Positions 1-9,311 of a stretch of 64,000 nucleotides of DNA are shown here, in pieces (within the stretch, counting starts at the first letter, position 1; every line of letters starts with the position of its first letter). A model generated the notes under the pieces. The model saw nothing but the letters and a program-made list of their open reading frames with translations, had not been told where the DNA came from and ran no database searches. Made by a program: the position numbers and the translations under genes. This stretch comes from Streptomyces venezuelae (GTDB lineage: Bacteria > Actinomycetota > Actinomycetes > Streptomycetales > Streptomycetaceae): the NCBI RefSeq assembly GCF_008642335.1, contig NZ_CP029191.1:434001-498000 (forward strand), written 5' to 3'.

Positions 1-1
1 C

Positions 2-409
2 CTCGACGACTACGTGGCCGTCTTCTACCCCGGCGGCCACGGCCCCATGGAGGACCTCGCCGTCGACGCCGAGTCCGGCAAGCTGCTGACCACCGCCCTG
101 GAGACGGGCAAGCCGCTCGGCATCGTCTGCCACGCGCCCGCCGCGCTTCTGGCCGCCGTCTCCGCCGACGGCCTGCCCTCGTTCGCGGGCTACCGCCTCA
201 CCGGCTTCACCAACGCCGAGGAGACCCAGGCCGGCCTCGCCGACCGGGCGAAGTGGCTGCTCCAGGACCGCCTGGTGCAGGGCGGCGCCGACTTCCAGGA
301 GGGCGAGCCCTGGGCCCCGCACGTGGTCGTCGACCGCAACCTCGTCACCGGCCAGAACCCGGCGTCCTCCGCCCCGCTCGCCGTCGAGCTGCTCGGGAAG
401 CTGGCCTGA
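2..409 (+). CDS. DJ-1/PfpI-family (type 1 glutamine amidotransferase-like) protein, 5' end cut off
   Basis: The C-terminal 135 residues are visible; the frame is open to the window edge, so the true start lies upstream. The segment PGGHGPMEDL followed by GIVCHAPAALLA is the nucleophile elbow of the DJ-1/PfpI superfamily, with the reactive Cys in VCHAP. Relatives act as glyoxalase III or deglycase-type stress proteins or as hydrolases in the cytoplasm; which activity applies cannot be told here. The stop is 3 bp before the TetR gene, so the two are probably cotranscribed and the regulator may control this gene. Confidence 0.85.
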   Translation, partial: LDDYVAVFYPGGHGPMEDLAVDAESGKLLTTALETGKPLGIVCHAPAALLAAVSADGLPSFAGYRLTGFTNAEETQAGLADRAKWLLQDRLVQGGADFQEGEPWAPHVVVDRNLVTGQNPASSAPLAVELLGKLA

Positions 410-412
410 ACC

Positions 413-979
413 ATGGGCACCGACCGGCTCGACGAGGTCCTCGACGCCGCCTACGACTGCCTCACGCGGTACGGCGCGCGGCGCACCACGATGGACGACA
501 TCGCCGCCGCCATGGGCGTGTCCCGGTCCGCCGTCTACCAGTACGTGCGCGGCAAGGACGACGCCTTCCGCAGGCTCGCCGGGCGCCTTCACGAACAGGC
601 GCTCCGGCGGGCCCGGACGGCGGCCGCCGCCGACGCCCCGTACGCGGAGAGACTGCACGGCGTCCTGGCCGCCAAGCTCGACCTCGTCCTCCAGCTCGCC
701 GGGGACTCCCCGCACGCCACGGAGCTGCTCGACGGGAAGGCCCGCCTCTTCGGCGACATCTGCACGTCGTTCACGTCGGAGCTGCGCGACGTGCTGACCG
801 GTCTGTTCACCGAGTCGGGCACGGTCGCGGGCGTCACGCCCGCCGAGGCGGCCGACATCTGCGTCGCGCTCGTCGTCGGCCTGGAGGGGGCGCGGGAACC
901 CCGGAGCCTGCTGGCCCCGGCCACCGACGCGCTCGCCACCGGCCTGCTCGGCACGCCGGCCCGCACACGGACCGCGTAG
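413..979 (+). CDS. TetR/AcrR-family transcriptional regulator
   Basis: 188 residues, the usual TetR size. The N-terminal helix-turn-helix is seen around residues 22-50 (TMDDIAAAMGVSRSAVYQYV, then GKDDAF), followed by a variable ligand-binding domain. It starts 3 bp after the DJ-1/PfpI stop and is followed, 85 bp later, by an aldehyde dehydrogenase on the same strand. A DJ-1/TetR/ALDH arrangement suggests a response to reactive aldehydes, but the inducer is unknown. That link is inference from position only. Confidence 0.88.
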   Translation: MGTDRLDEVLDAAYDCLTRYGARRTTMDDIAAAMGVSRSAVYQYVRGKDDAFRRLAGRLHEQALRRARTAAAADAPYAERLHGVLAAKLDLVLQLAGDSPHATELLDGKARLFGDICTSFTSELRDVLTGLFTESGTVAGVTPAEAADICVALVVGLEGAREPRSLLAPATDALATGLLGTPARTRTA

Positions 980-1064
980 CGCACGACGCATCGACCGCAC
1001 GCCGCGCATCGCACTCACACACCGCACATCGCACATCGCACAAGTACTGCTGAGGAATCCCCCC

Positions 1065-2408
1065 ATGACCACCGATGTGACCCTCACCGACCGGACCGCC
1101 GCCCTGGTCGCCCGGCTGCGCGCCACCTTCGCGACGGGCCGCACCCGGCCCCTCGCCTGGCGACAGGAGCAGCTGACCCGGCTGCGCGCCCTGTTCACCG
1201 AGAACCGCGAGGCCATCGCCGACGCCCTCCACAGCGACCTGCACAAGCCCCGCCCCGAGGCATACGGCGCGGAGATCGACCTGCCCGTGCACGAGATCGA
1301 CCACACGCTGGCGCACCTCGCGGAGTGGCTCGAACCGCAGCGGCTCGACCAGGCCTCCCTCGCCGGACTGCCCGAGGGGTCCACGGCCAGCACGCAGTAC
1401 GAGCCGCTGGGCACCGTGCTGGTCATCGCCCCGTGGAACTACCCGGTCCAGCTGTCCCTCGTACCGGTCGCGGGAGCGCTCGCCGCGGGCAACACGGTGA
1501 TCCTGAAGCCGAGCGAACTCGCCCCGGCGACCTCGGCATTGATGGCCCGCCTGGTACCCGAGTACGTGGACCCCGAGGCCGTGGCCGTCGTCGAGGGCGG
1601 CATCCCCGAGACCACGGCGCTGCTCGCCGAGCGCTTCGACCACATCTTCTACACCGGCAACGGCACGGTCGGCCGCATCGTGATGCGTGCCGCCGCCGAG
1701 CACCTCACGCCCGTGACCCTCGAACTGGGCGGCAAGTCCCCGGTGTTCGTGGACCGGGACGCCGATGTCGCCACCGTCGCGGCCCGGCTGGCCGACGCCA
1801 AGTTCCGCAACGCCGGGCAGACCTGCGTCGCGCCGGACTACGTACTGACCGACCCGGACACCGCCCGTGCCCTCGCGGGCGCGCTCGCGGAGGCCGTGGA
1901 GCGGCTCTTCGGCGCCGACCCGCAGTCCTCACCGGCGTACGGGCGGATGGTGAACGAGCGGCACTTCGACCGCGTGAGCGCCCTGCTCGGATCGGGTACG
2001 ACGGCGTTCGGCGGGCGGACCGACCGGGACGACGTGTACATCGCGCCGACCGTCCTGACCGGCGTGACGGCGGACGACCCCGTCATGGCCGAGGAGATCT
2101 TCGGCCCGGTCCTGCCCATCGTGGAGGTGGCGGACCTGGACGAGGCCATCGCGTTCATCAACGACCGCGACAAGCCGCTGGCCCTGTACGGCTTCACGGA
2201 GAACGAGACGACGCGGCGCCGCCTCGCCGCCGAGACCTCGTCCGGCGGGCTCGGCTTCGGGCTGCCGATGGCTCATCTGCGCGTGTCCGAGCTGCCGTTC
2301 GGCGGGGTCGGCGAGAGCGGCATGGGCAGTTACCACGGGCCGCACTCCATCGCCGCGTTCAGCCACCGCCGCGCCCGCCTGGACGTGCCGCTCGGCGCGG
2401 GCAAGTAA
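1065..2408 (+). CDS. NAD(P)-dependent aldehyde dehydrogenase (class 3-like)
   Basis: 447 residues, the short class-3/fatty-aldehyde-dehydrogenase-like form that lacks the longer N-terminus of class 1/2 enzymes. It oxidises aldehydes to carboxylates with NAD(P)+ in the cytoplasm. Seen: the cofactor-binding segment GTVLVIAPWNYPVQL, the general base Glu220 in LELGGKSP, and the catalytic Cys254 in NAGQTC. The C-terminal FGGVGESGMGSYHG motif is typical of the family. It lies downstream of a TetR gene and ends at a strong hairpin. Substrate is not predictable. Confidence 0.92.
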   Translation: MTTDVTLTDRTAALVARLRATFATGRTRPLAWRQEQLTRLRALFTENREAIADALHSDLHKPRPEAYGAEIDLPVHEIDHTLAHLAEWLEPQRLDQASLAGLPEGSTASTQYEPLGTVLVIAPWNYPVQLSLVPVAGALAAGNTVILKPSELAPATSALMARLVPEYVDPEAVAVVEGGIPETTALLAERFDHIFYTGNGTVGRIVMRAAAEHLTPVTLELGGKSPVFVDRDADVATVAARLADAKFRNAGQTCVAPDYVLTDPDTARALAGALAEAVERLFGADPQSSPAYGRMVNERHFDRVSALLGSGTTAFGGRTDRDDVYIAPTVLTGVTADDPVMAEEIFGPVLPIVEVADLDEAIAFINDRDKPLALYGFTENETTRRRLAAETSSGGLGFGLPMAHLRVSELPFGGVGESGMGSYHGPHSIAAFSHRRARLDVPLGAGK

Positions 2409-2421
2409 CCGGACAGCAGCA

Positions 2422-2465
2422 TGCGCGGGTGAGTTGGAGAGGACACTCTCCAACTCACCCGCGCA
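2422..2465. terminator. Perfect 20-bp stem-loop, bidirectional terminator
   Basis: The left arm (2422-2441) and right arm (2446-2465) are exact reverse complements, with a 4-nt loop GACA. It lies 13 bp after the aldehyde dehydrogenase stop and about 35 bp from the end of the convergent fprA reading frame. A bidirectional intrinsic terminator is the simplest reading; there is no T-run, as usual in Streptomyces. Confidence 0.85.
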
Positions 2466-2499
2466 CACAGGGGTCAAACCGCGGTCGAACCGCGGGGCG

Positions 2500-3829
2500 T
2501 TACGCGCCGCTCGCCTTCAGCATGTCCTCGCGCTCGACGATCTTCACGCGCTCGCGGCCGTGCGGCTCACCGAGCGCCTTCTCCGCGGCGTCGAGCCGGT
2601 ACCAGCCGTCCCACGTGGTGAAGCGGACGTTCCGCTCGCCGAGGAAGGCGTCGACGGCCTCGGGCTCGGGCGCGGCGGGGGTGTGCAGCCGGCCGTTCTC
2701 GCGGTCGTCGAGGAGGCTGGCGACGGTCTCGTTGGCGTCGCCCTTGGTGTGGCCGATGAGGCCGACGGGGCCGCGGCGGATCCACCCGGTGACGTACGTC
2801 GACTGCAGGTGCTCGCCGGACTCCTCGATCACGCGGCCCGCCACGTCCGGAACGGTGCCGGAGGTGACGTCCCAGGGCAGCTTGGGGAGTTCGTCGGAGA
2901 GGTAGCCGACGGCGCGGTAGACCGCTCCGAGGTCCCAGTCCTTGAACTCGCCGGTGCCCTTGACGTTGCCGGTGCCGTCGAGGGCGGTGCGCTCGGTGCG
3001 CAGGCCGACGACCTTGCCGTCCTCGCCGAGGATCTCGACCGGAGACTCGAAGAAGTGCAGGAACAATTTGTGCGGGCGGTCGCCGACGTCGCGGATCGCC
3101 CAGTTCTCCAGGGTCTTGGCGACCATGTCGGCCTGCTTGTTGCCGCGCCGGGTCGCGATCGACCCGTCGTCGTAGTCGATGTCCTCGGGGTCGACGATGA
3201 CCTCGATGTTCGGCGAGTGGTCCAGCTCGCGCAGCTCCATCGGGCTGAACTTCGCCTGCGCCGGGCCGCGGCGCCCGAAGACGTGGACCTCCAGGGCCTT
3301 GTTGGCCTTGAGGCCCTCGTGGACGTTGGCCGGGATCTCGGTGGGCAGCAGCTCCTCGGCGGTCTTGGCGAGGATGCGGGCGACATCGAGCGCTACGTTG
3401 CCGACGCCGAGGACGGCGACCTTCTCGGCCTCCAGCGGCCAGGTGCGCGGCACGTCGGGGTGCCCGTCGTACCAGGACACGAAGTCCGCGGCACCGTACG
3501 AGCCGTCGAGGTCGATGCCGGGTATGTCGAGCGCGCGGTCGGCGGTGGCGCCCGTGGAGAAGATCACGGCGTCATAGAAGGTCGACGTTGCCGAAGAGGC
3601 GGATCTGGGGCTTGTCGAGCACCTGGTGCAGGGCCGTGATGATGCCCTTGATCCGGGGGTGGTCGGGGGCGACGCCGTAGCGGATCAGGCCGAACGGCGC
3701 CGGCATCCGCTCGAAGAGGTCGATCGACACACCCGGCTCGACCGCCACTGCGGACTTGAGCAGCGCGTCGGCGGCGTAGATTCCGGCAGGACCGGCTCCG
3801 ACAATGGCTACCCGCAGAGGGCGAGGCAT
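2500..3829 (-). pseudogene. fprA: Ferredoxin/ferredoxin-NADP reductase (FprA-type), frame-disrupted
   Basis: FprA-type flavoproteins pass electrons between NADPH and ferredoxins through FAD. The first 85 residues (3829 down to a stop at 3572-3574) carry the FAD motif VAIVGAGPAGIYAADALL and end at IRLFGNVD. The rest continues in another frame with FYDAVIFSTGA, then the NADP-binding segment VAVLGVGNVALDVARIL and the normal C-terminus to 2500. At the junction (about 3577-3583) relatives have, from memory, some 14 more residues between GNVD and FYDAV. So bases are missing and the frame moves by one. Either the gene is inactivated or the assembly lost a GC-rich segment. An iron-box-like sequence and palindromes lie upstream. 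Confidence 0.85.
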
Positions 3830-3875
3830 GTTCAGGTTCCCTTCGAGCGGTGATGGAGTGACTCGAGGGAAAGCC

Positions 3876-3894
3876 TAAGCTAAGGCAAGCCTAA
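3876..3894 (-). promoter_or_regulatory. Iron-box-like (DmdR/IdeR-type) operator upstream of fprA
   Basis: The 19-bp sequence TAAGCTAAGGCAAGCCTAA matches the remembered actinobacterial IdeR/DmdR consensus TTAGGTTAGGCTAACCTAA at 14 of 19 positions. It is flanked by two copies of AAGCCTAAG (3871-3879 and 3887-3895). It lies 47 bp upstream of the fprA start. Iron-dependent repression of fprA is an inference. Confidence 0.5.
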
Positions 3895-3913
3895 GTAAGT
3901 AGGGGGGTCGGCT

Positions 3914-3940
3914 TTATGACCTCATAAGGCAGCCTTATGA
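3914..3940. promoter_or_regulatory. Overlapping palindromes built from TTATGA/TCATAA half-sites
   Basis: TCATAAGGC-A-GCCTTATGA (3922-3940) is a perfect palindrome with 9-bp arms. It overlaps a second, TTATGA-CC-TCATAA (3914-3927), giving three half-sites in alternating orientation. It lies 85-111 bp upstream of the fprA start and just past the TOPRIM gene's stop, so fprA is the likely target. The binding protein is unknown. Confidence 0.55.
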
Positions 3941-3981
3941 CTCCCATCATATCCGCTTGGGTCCTGCGCGCAGCCGTCGCC

Positions 3982-4599
3982 TCATACGCCCGCGAGCAGA
4001 CCGTCGAGCGGAGCGGGCACTTCGCCGGGGGCCAGCGCCTCCGTCAGGAGACTGCCATAGCGGATCTTGCGCCCCTTCTTCGTGCCGAGGAAGCGCCGCA
4101 GTTGTCGATGGCGCGGCGTGCCCTGATGGGCGGGCTGCCGCTGCAGAGTCTGCCAGGCGCGCAGGTCGCCCTCGTCCCGGATGACCTCCTCGACCCGCTC
4201 GACGCCCAGCGCGCGGATGAGCTCGTCCTCCAGGTCCGCGGCACAGACGTGGACGTCCCGCGGCGACGCCCCGGCCCGCTCGAGACCGCGATCGTAGAAA
4301 CGCTGCTCCCCCACGTCGCACAACCCCGTCAGGCGCAGCCCGAGACCCGGTGCCCCGAGGAGTCCGGCGTACCGGCCGACGCTCATCGCCCCGCCCATCG
4401 GCACGACGCACACCCCCTCGGCGGCGAGATCCCGCCCCCGCCGCGCGGCGAGCGTCTCGACGGCCGCGAGATCGCTGGGCCCTTCCAGGAGCACCGCGGT
4501 CCGCAGCCCCAACTGTCCCGCCAGAGCACGCGCGGGCCCGCCGGGACCACCCGCCGCCCAGCTGCTCACCGCGTCCCTGAACGCCCACATGTCCGCCAT
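3982..4599 (-). CDS. Stand-alone TOPRIM (OLD-type) domain protein
   Basis: 205 residues from ATG at 4599 (MADMWAFRDAV); a second ATG at 4590 is equally possible, as neither has a clear ribosome binding site. The TOPRIM fold is shown by AVLLEGPSDLAAVE, with the conserved Glu and Asp, then VCVVPMGGAMSVGRY and GLCDVGE, as in the nuclease half of OLD-family proteins. The ABC-type ATPase half of OLD proteins is absent. The C-terminus (RRFLGTKKGRKIRYGSLL) is basic and could bind nucleic acid. It is known only as a family found in Streptomyces; role unknown. It lies downstream of katG but is separated from it by a terminator-like hairpin. Confidence 0.75.
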   Translation of the reverse strand: MADMWAFRDAVSSWAAGGPGGPARALAGQLGLRTAVLLEGPSDLAAVETLAARRGRDLAAEGVCVVPMGGAMSVGRYAGLLGAPGLGLRLTGLCDVGEQRFYDRGLERAGASPRDVHVCAADLEDELIRALGVERVEEVIRDEGDLRAWQTLQRQPAHQGTPRHRQLRRFLGTKKGRKIRYGSLLTEALAPGEVPAPLDGLLAGV

Positions 4600-4646
4600 G
4601 GAACGAGTCTGCACGTCAGCCGCGCGGAACGGCACCGAATATCGAA

Positions 4647-4687
4647 GGGCGGCGCGGCCAGGTCGTACCACCCTGGACGCGCCGCCC
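4647..4687 (-). terminator. Terminator hairpin downstream of katG
   Basis: GGGCGGCGCG (4647-4656) pairs perfectly with CGCGCCGCCC (4678-4687). After one mismatch the stem continues with CCAGG/CCTGG. It begins 27 bp beyond the katG stop codon in the direction of transcription and precedes the TOPRIM gene. Confidence 0.75.
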
Positions 4688-4713
4688 GACGGTCACCTCT
4701 CAGTCGGCCCGTG

Positions 4714-7050
<2,337 letters not shown>

Positions 7051-7102
7051 TCACGTGTGGTTTCCTGCCGTTGCCCTGACCCTTGGCTGCCAGCCGGATC
7101 CG

Positions 7103-7130
7103 ATCCTACGATGGACGAATTCCAAGTCAA
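7103..7130 (-). promoter_or_regulatory. Predicted katG promoter in the katG/fur divergent region
   Basis: On the minus strand, TTGACT (7125-7130) and TAGGAT (7103-7108) are separated by 16 bp, a close match to the vegetative sigma-70 (HrdB) consensus. The predicted start leaves a 5' leader of about 155 nt before katG. The AT-rich core GGAATTCGTCC in the spacer is a plausible Fur-family operator; that part is inference. Confidence 0.6.
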
Positions 7131-7192
7131 TACGGAAGACAGGCGCACGCGTATTCATTCGTGAGGGCTCTGCAAAGTAAGGGTTGGTGGTC

Positions 7193-7609
7193 ATGAGTGA
7201 CCTGCTGCAACGGCTCCGCGGACGCGGTTGGCGCATGACCGCACAGCGCCGCGTGGTCGCCGAGGTACTCTCCGGCGACCACGTCCACCTGACCGCCGAC
7301 GAGGTGCTCGCCCAGGCCACCGCCAGGCTCCCGGAGATATCCCGCGCCACCGTCTACAACACCCTCGGCGAACTCGTCTCCCTCGGCGAGGTGATCGAGG
7401 TGACGACGGACGGCCGCGCCAAACGCTACGACCCCAACGCCCACCGCCCGCACCAGCACTTGATCTGCTCGTCCTGCGGCACGATCCGCGACGTCCACCC
7501 CACGGACGACCCCGTGGCAGCCCTGCCCTCCTCCGAACGCTTCGGCTACACGGTCACCGCGGCGGAGGTGACGTACCGGGGACGCTGTCCGGAGTGCGCG
7601 GCGGACTGA
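7193..7609 (+). CDS. Fur-family transcriptional regulator (FurA/CatR/PerR type)
   Basis: 138 residues from ATG at 7193, preceded by GTAAGGG at good spacing; an in-frame TTG at 7184 is less likely. The winged-helix region contains MTAQRRVVAEVL and ISRATVYNTLGELV. The metal-binding C-terminal part holds HRPHQHLICSSCG and the final CPEC, i.e. two CxxC pairs for structural zinc. Family members sense Fe, Zn or peroxide. Divergence from katG suggests a peroxide-sensing FurA/CatR-type repressor of katG and of itself. Confidence 0.92.
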   Translation: MSDLLQRLRGRGWRMTAQRRVVAEVLSGDHVHLTADEVLAQATARLPEISRATVYNTLGELVSLGEVIEVTTDGRAKRYDPNAHRPHQHLICSSCGTIRDVHPTDDPVAALPSSERFGYTVTAAEVTYRGRCPECAAD

Positions 7610-7630
7610 GCCGCGCACTCCCGTCAGCGG

Positions 7631-8053
7631 TCAGCCGAGGAACGAAAGCCGCACCTTCCGGTCCGGATTGTCGACGTTCGTGTCGACCAGGCACACCGAC
7701 TGCCAGGTCCCCAGCTCCAGGCGGCCGTCGACGACCGGCAGGGTCGCGTGGGGCGGGACCAGGGCGGGGAGCACGTGGTCGCGGCCGTGGCCCGGGCTGC
7801 CGTGGCGGTGCTGCCAGCGGTCGTCCGCCGGGAGCAGCGTGTGCAGCGTGGCGAGCAGGTCGTCGTCGCTGCCCGCGCCGGTCTCCAGTACGGCGATGCC
7901 CGCCGTGGCGTGCGGGACGAAGATGTTGAGGAGGCCGTCACGGCCGTCGGCCGCCTCGCGCAGGAAGGCCTCGCAGTCGGCGGTGAGATCACGGACGACC
8001 TCGGTCGATCCGGTGGTGACCTGCAGGACTCGGGTGGTGAACGCATCGGACAT
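7631..8053 (-). CDS. YjbQ/UPF0047 family protein
   Basis: 140 residues from ATG at 8053, with GGGGAAG upstream. The motif LNIFVPHATAGIAVLETG and the later HGRDHVLPALVPPHATLPV plus GTWQSVCLVDTN are typical of the UPF0047/YjbQ fold. The family is sometimes labelled secondary thiamine-phosphate synthase because E. coli YjbQ can make thiamine phosphate when overproduced; the real role is unsettled. It converges on the Fur gene, with only 21 bp between stops. Confidence 0.9.
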   Translation of the reverse strand: MSDAFTTRVLQVTTGSTEVVRDLTADCEAFLREAADGRDGLLNIFVPHATAGIAVLETGAGSDDDLLATLHTLLPADDRWQHRHGSPGHGRDHVLPALVPPHATLPVVDGRLELGTWQSVCLVDTNVDNPDRKVRLSFLG

Positions 8054-8118
8054 GCGTCCATTCTTCCCCACGTCGGCTTCCACTGCCTGATATCGGGAGT
8101 CCGCCTTTCGAGACGCCA

Positions 8119-8148
8119 TTGACCGTGCGTTGCCGAAGTGGCTACGTT
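8119..8148 (+). promoter_or_regulatory. Predicted promoter of the sulfonate operon leader
   Basis: TTGACC (8119-8124) and TACGTT (8143-8148) are separated by 18 bp. The -10 box fits the TAnnnT pattern common in actinobacteria. It ends only 7 nt before the leader-peptide ATG at 8156, which implies a leaderless transcript. Confidence 0.5.
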
Positions 8149-8155
8149 CTGCGGC

Positions 8156-8239
8156 ATGTTGCGTTCAGCCCTGCTCACCACGCGCGGTCACATCGACCTG
8201 CTGCGGGTGGCCTCCTCCGCGTGTCGTCGCGGCTGCTGA
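8156..8239 (+). CDS. 27-residue Cys-ended leader peptide (predicted cysteine-responsive attenuator)
   Basis: The ATG opens a 27-codon frame starting MLRSALLTTRGHIDL and ending ACRRGC before TGA. There is no ribosome binding site, and the promoter-like -10 box is 7 nt upstream, so it is probably translated leaderless. The peptide matches the 'putative leader peptide' type known from Streptomyces ahead of sulfur-assimilation genes. In mycobacteria, leaderless Cys-rich short frames are known to make downstream operon expression depend on cysteinyl-tRNA supply. Here two of the last five codons are Cys and the next genes take up and cleave sulfonates, so the same logic is inferred. Confidence 0.8.
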   Translation: MLRSALLTTRGHIDLLRVASSACRRGC

Positions 8240-8448
8240 CGCCCTTTCCCCGCTTTCGCGTTTCCTTCTTTCCCGGCATCCGCCGTCAGGCGCCCCCGTG
8301 CCGCTCCCGCATGCCGCATGCACGCATGACTGCGTGACTGCATGCAGGGACTGAGCTCGGGTTCGGGCTCGGCCTCAGGGCCCAGCCGCCCGCCCGCCCC
8401 CGGCCACCGGTGCCCCGTCACGCCTGCCCCTCGCCCCGTGGAGCCCCC
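8240..8448 (+). promoter_or_regulatory. Leader mRNA between the Cys peptide and ssuC, with attenuator-like hairpin
   Basis: This untranslated stretch holds a clear hairpin at 8316-8345: outer stem GCATG/CATGC and inner stem CACGCA/TGCGTG around TGAC. It is followed by a G/C-rich tract up to the GTG start. In an attenuation model, ribosome stalling at the Cys codons would change folding here. No U-run is present, so Rho-dependent termination or occlusion of ssuC translation are equally possible. Confidence 0.45.
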
Positions 8449-9311
8449 GTGAGCATCAGCCATGCCCCACCACACCCGCCCGTGCCCGACATATCCCCCA
8501 AGTCGTCTTCCGAGCCGTCCCCAGGACTCGAGCTCCAAGCCCTCGTTCCCTCCTCCACCCGCCGCGCCCGCGTCCCCCGCTGGCTGCGCCGCACCTCCGG
8601 CCCGCTCGCGCTGCTCGCCCTCTGGCAGATCCTGAGCGCCACCGGCGTACTGGCCGGTGACGTGCTCGCCTCCCCCGGGACCGTCGCCCGCGTCGCCGGC
8701 GGTCCTGCAGCCAGGGGGGGGTCTCCCTGCAGCGTGTCGCGCTCGGGCTGCTCTTCGGCACCGTCGTCGGGACGGTGCTCGCGCTCGTCTCCGGGCTCTT
8801 CCGGATCGGCGAGGACCTCGTGGACGCCAGCGTGCAGATGCTGCGCACCGTGCCGTTCGTCGGGCTGATCCCGCTGTTCATCATCTGGTTCGGGATCGGC
8901 GAGGCGCCGAAGATCGCGATCATCACGCTCGGGGTGTCCTTCCCGCTCTACCTCAACGTGTACGCCGGGATCCGGGGCGTCGACGCCCAGTTGATCGAGG
9001 CCGGGGAGTCACTCGGTCTCTCGCGGTGGGGGCTCGTGCGGCACGTCATCCTGCCGGGCGCGCTGCCCGGCGCCATGACGGGGCTGCGCTACTCGCTGGG
9101 CATCTCCTGGCTCGCCCTCGTCTTCGCCGAACAGGTCAACGCCGACGCCGGCCTCGGCTTCCTCATGGTCCAGGCCCGCGACTTCCTGCGCACCGACGTG
9201 ATCGTCGTCTGCCTCGTCGTCTACGCCTTCCTCGGCCTGACGGCCGACTTCGTCGTCCGAACCCTCGAAAGGCTGCTGCTGCAATGGCGACCGACGTTCA
9301 CCGGCCGGTGA
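8449..9311 (+). pseudogene. ssuC: Sulfonate ABC transporter permease (SsuC-like), frame-disrupted
   Basis: Inner-membrane permease of a sulfonate importer. The N-terminal part reads from GTG at 8449 (GTGGAG upstream) through LALLALWQIL to ASPGTVARVA. The remainder, starting with VSLQRVALGLLFGTVVGTVLALVSG and carrying the EAA loop EAGESLGLSRWGLVRHVILP, is in another frame. The break lies at about 8701-8725, around a run of eight G. Relatives have, from memory, about 14 residues between these blocks, so sequence is missing there too. It overlaps ssuB by 28 nt. Either the transporter is inactivated or the assembly is wrong at this G-rich site. Confidence 0.85.

Noticed and set aside
981..1050. 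Short CGCACATCG-type repeats between the TetR and aldehyde dehydrogenase genes
   Set aside because: They are short, irregular and not palindromic; more likely simple-sequence drift than an operator array or CRISPR.
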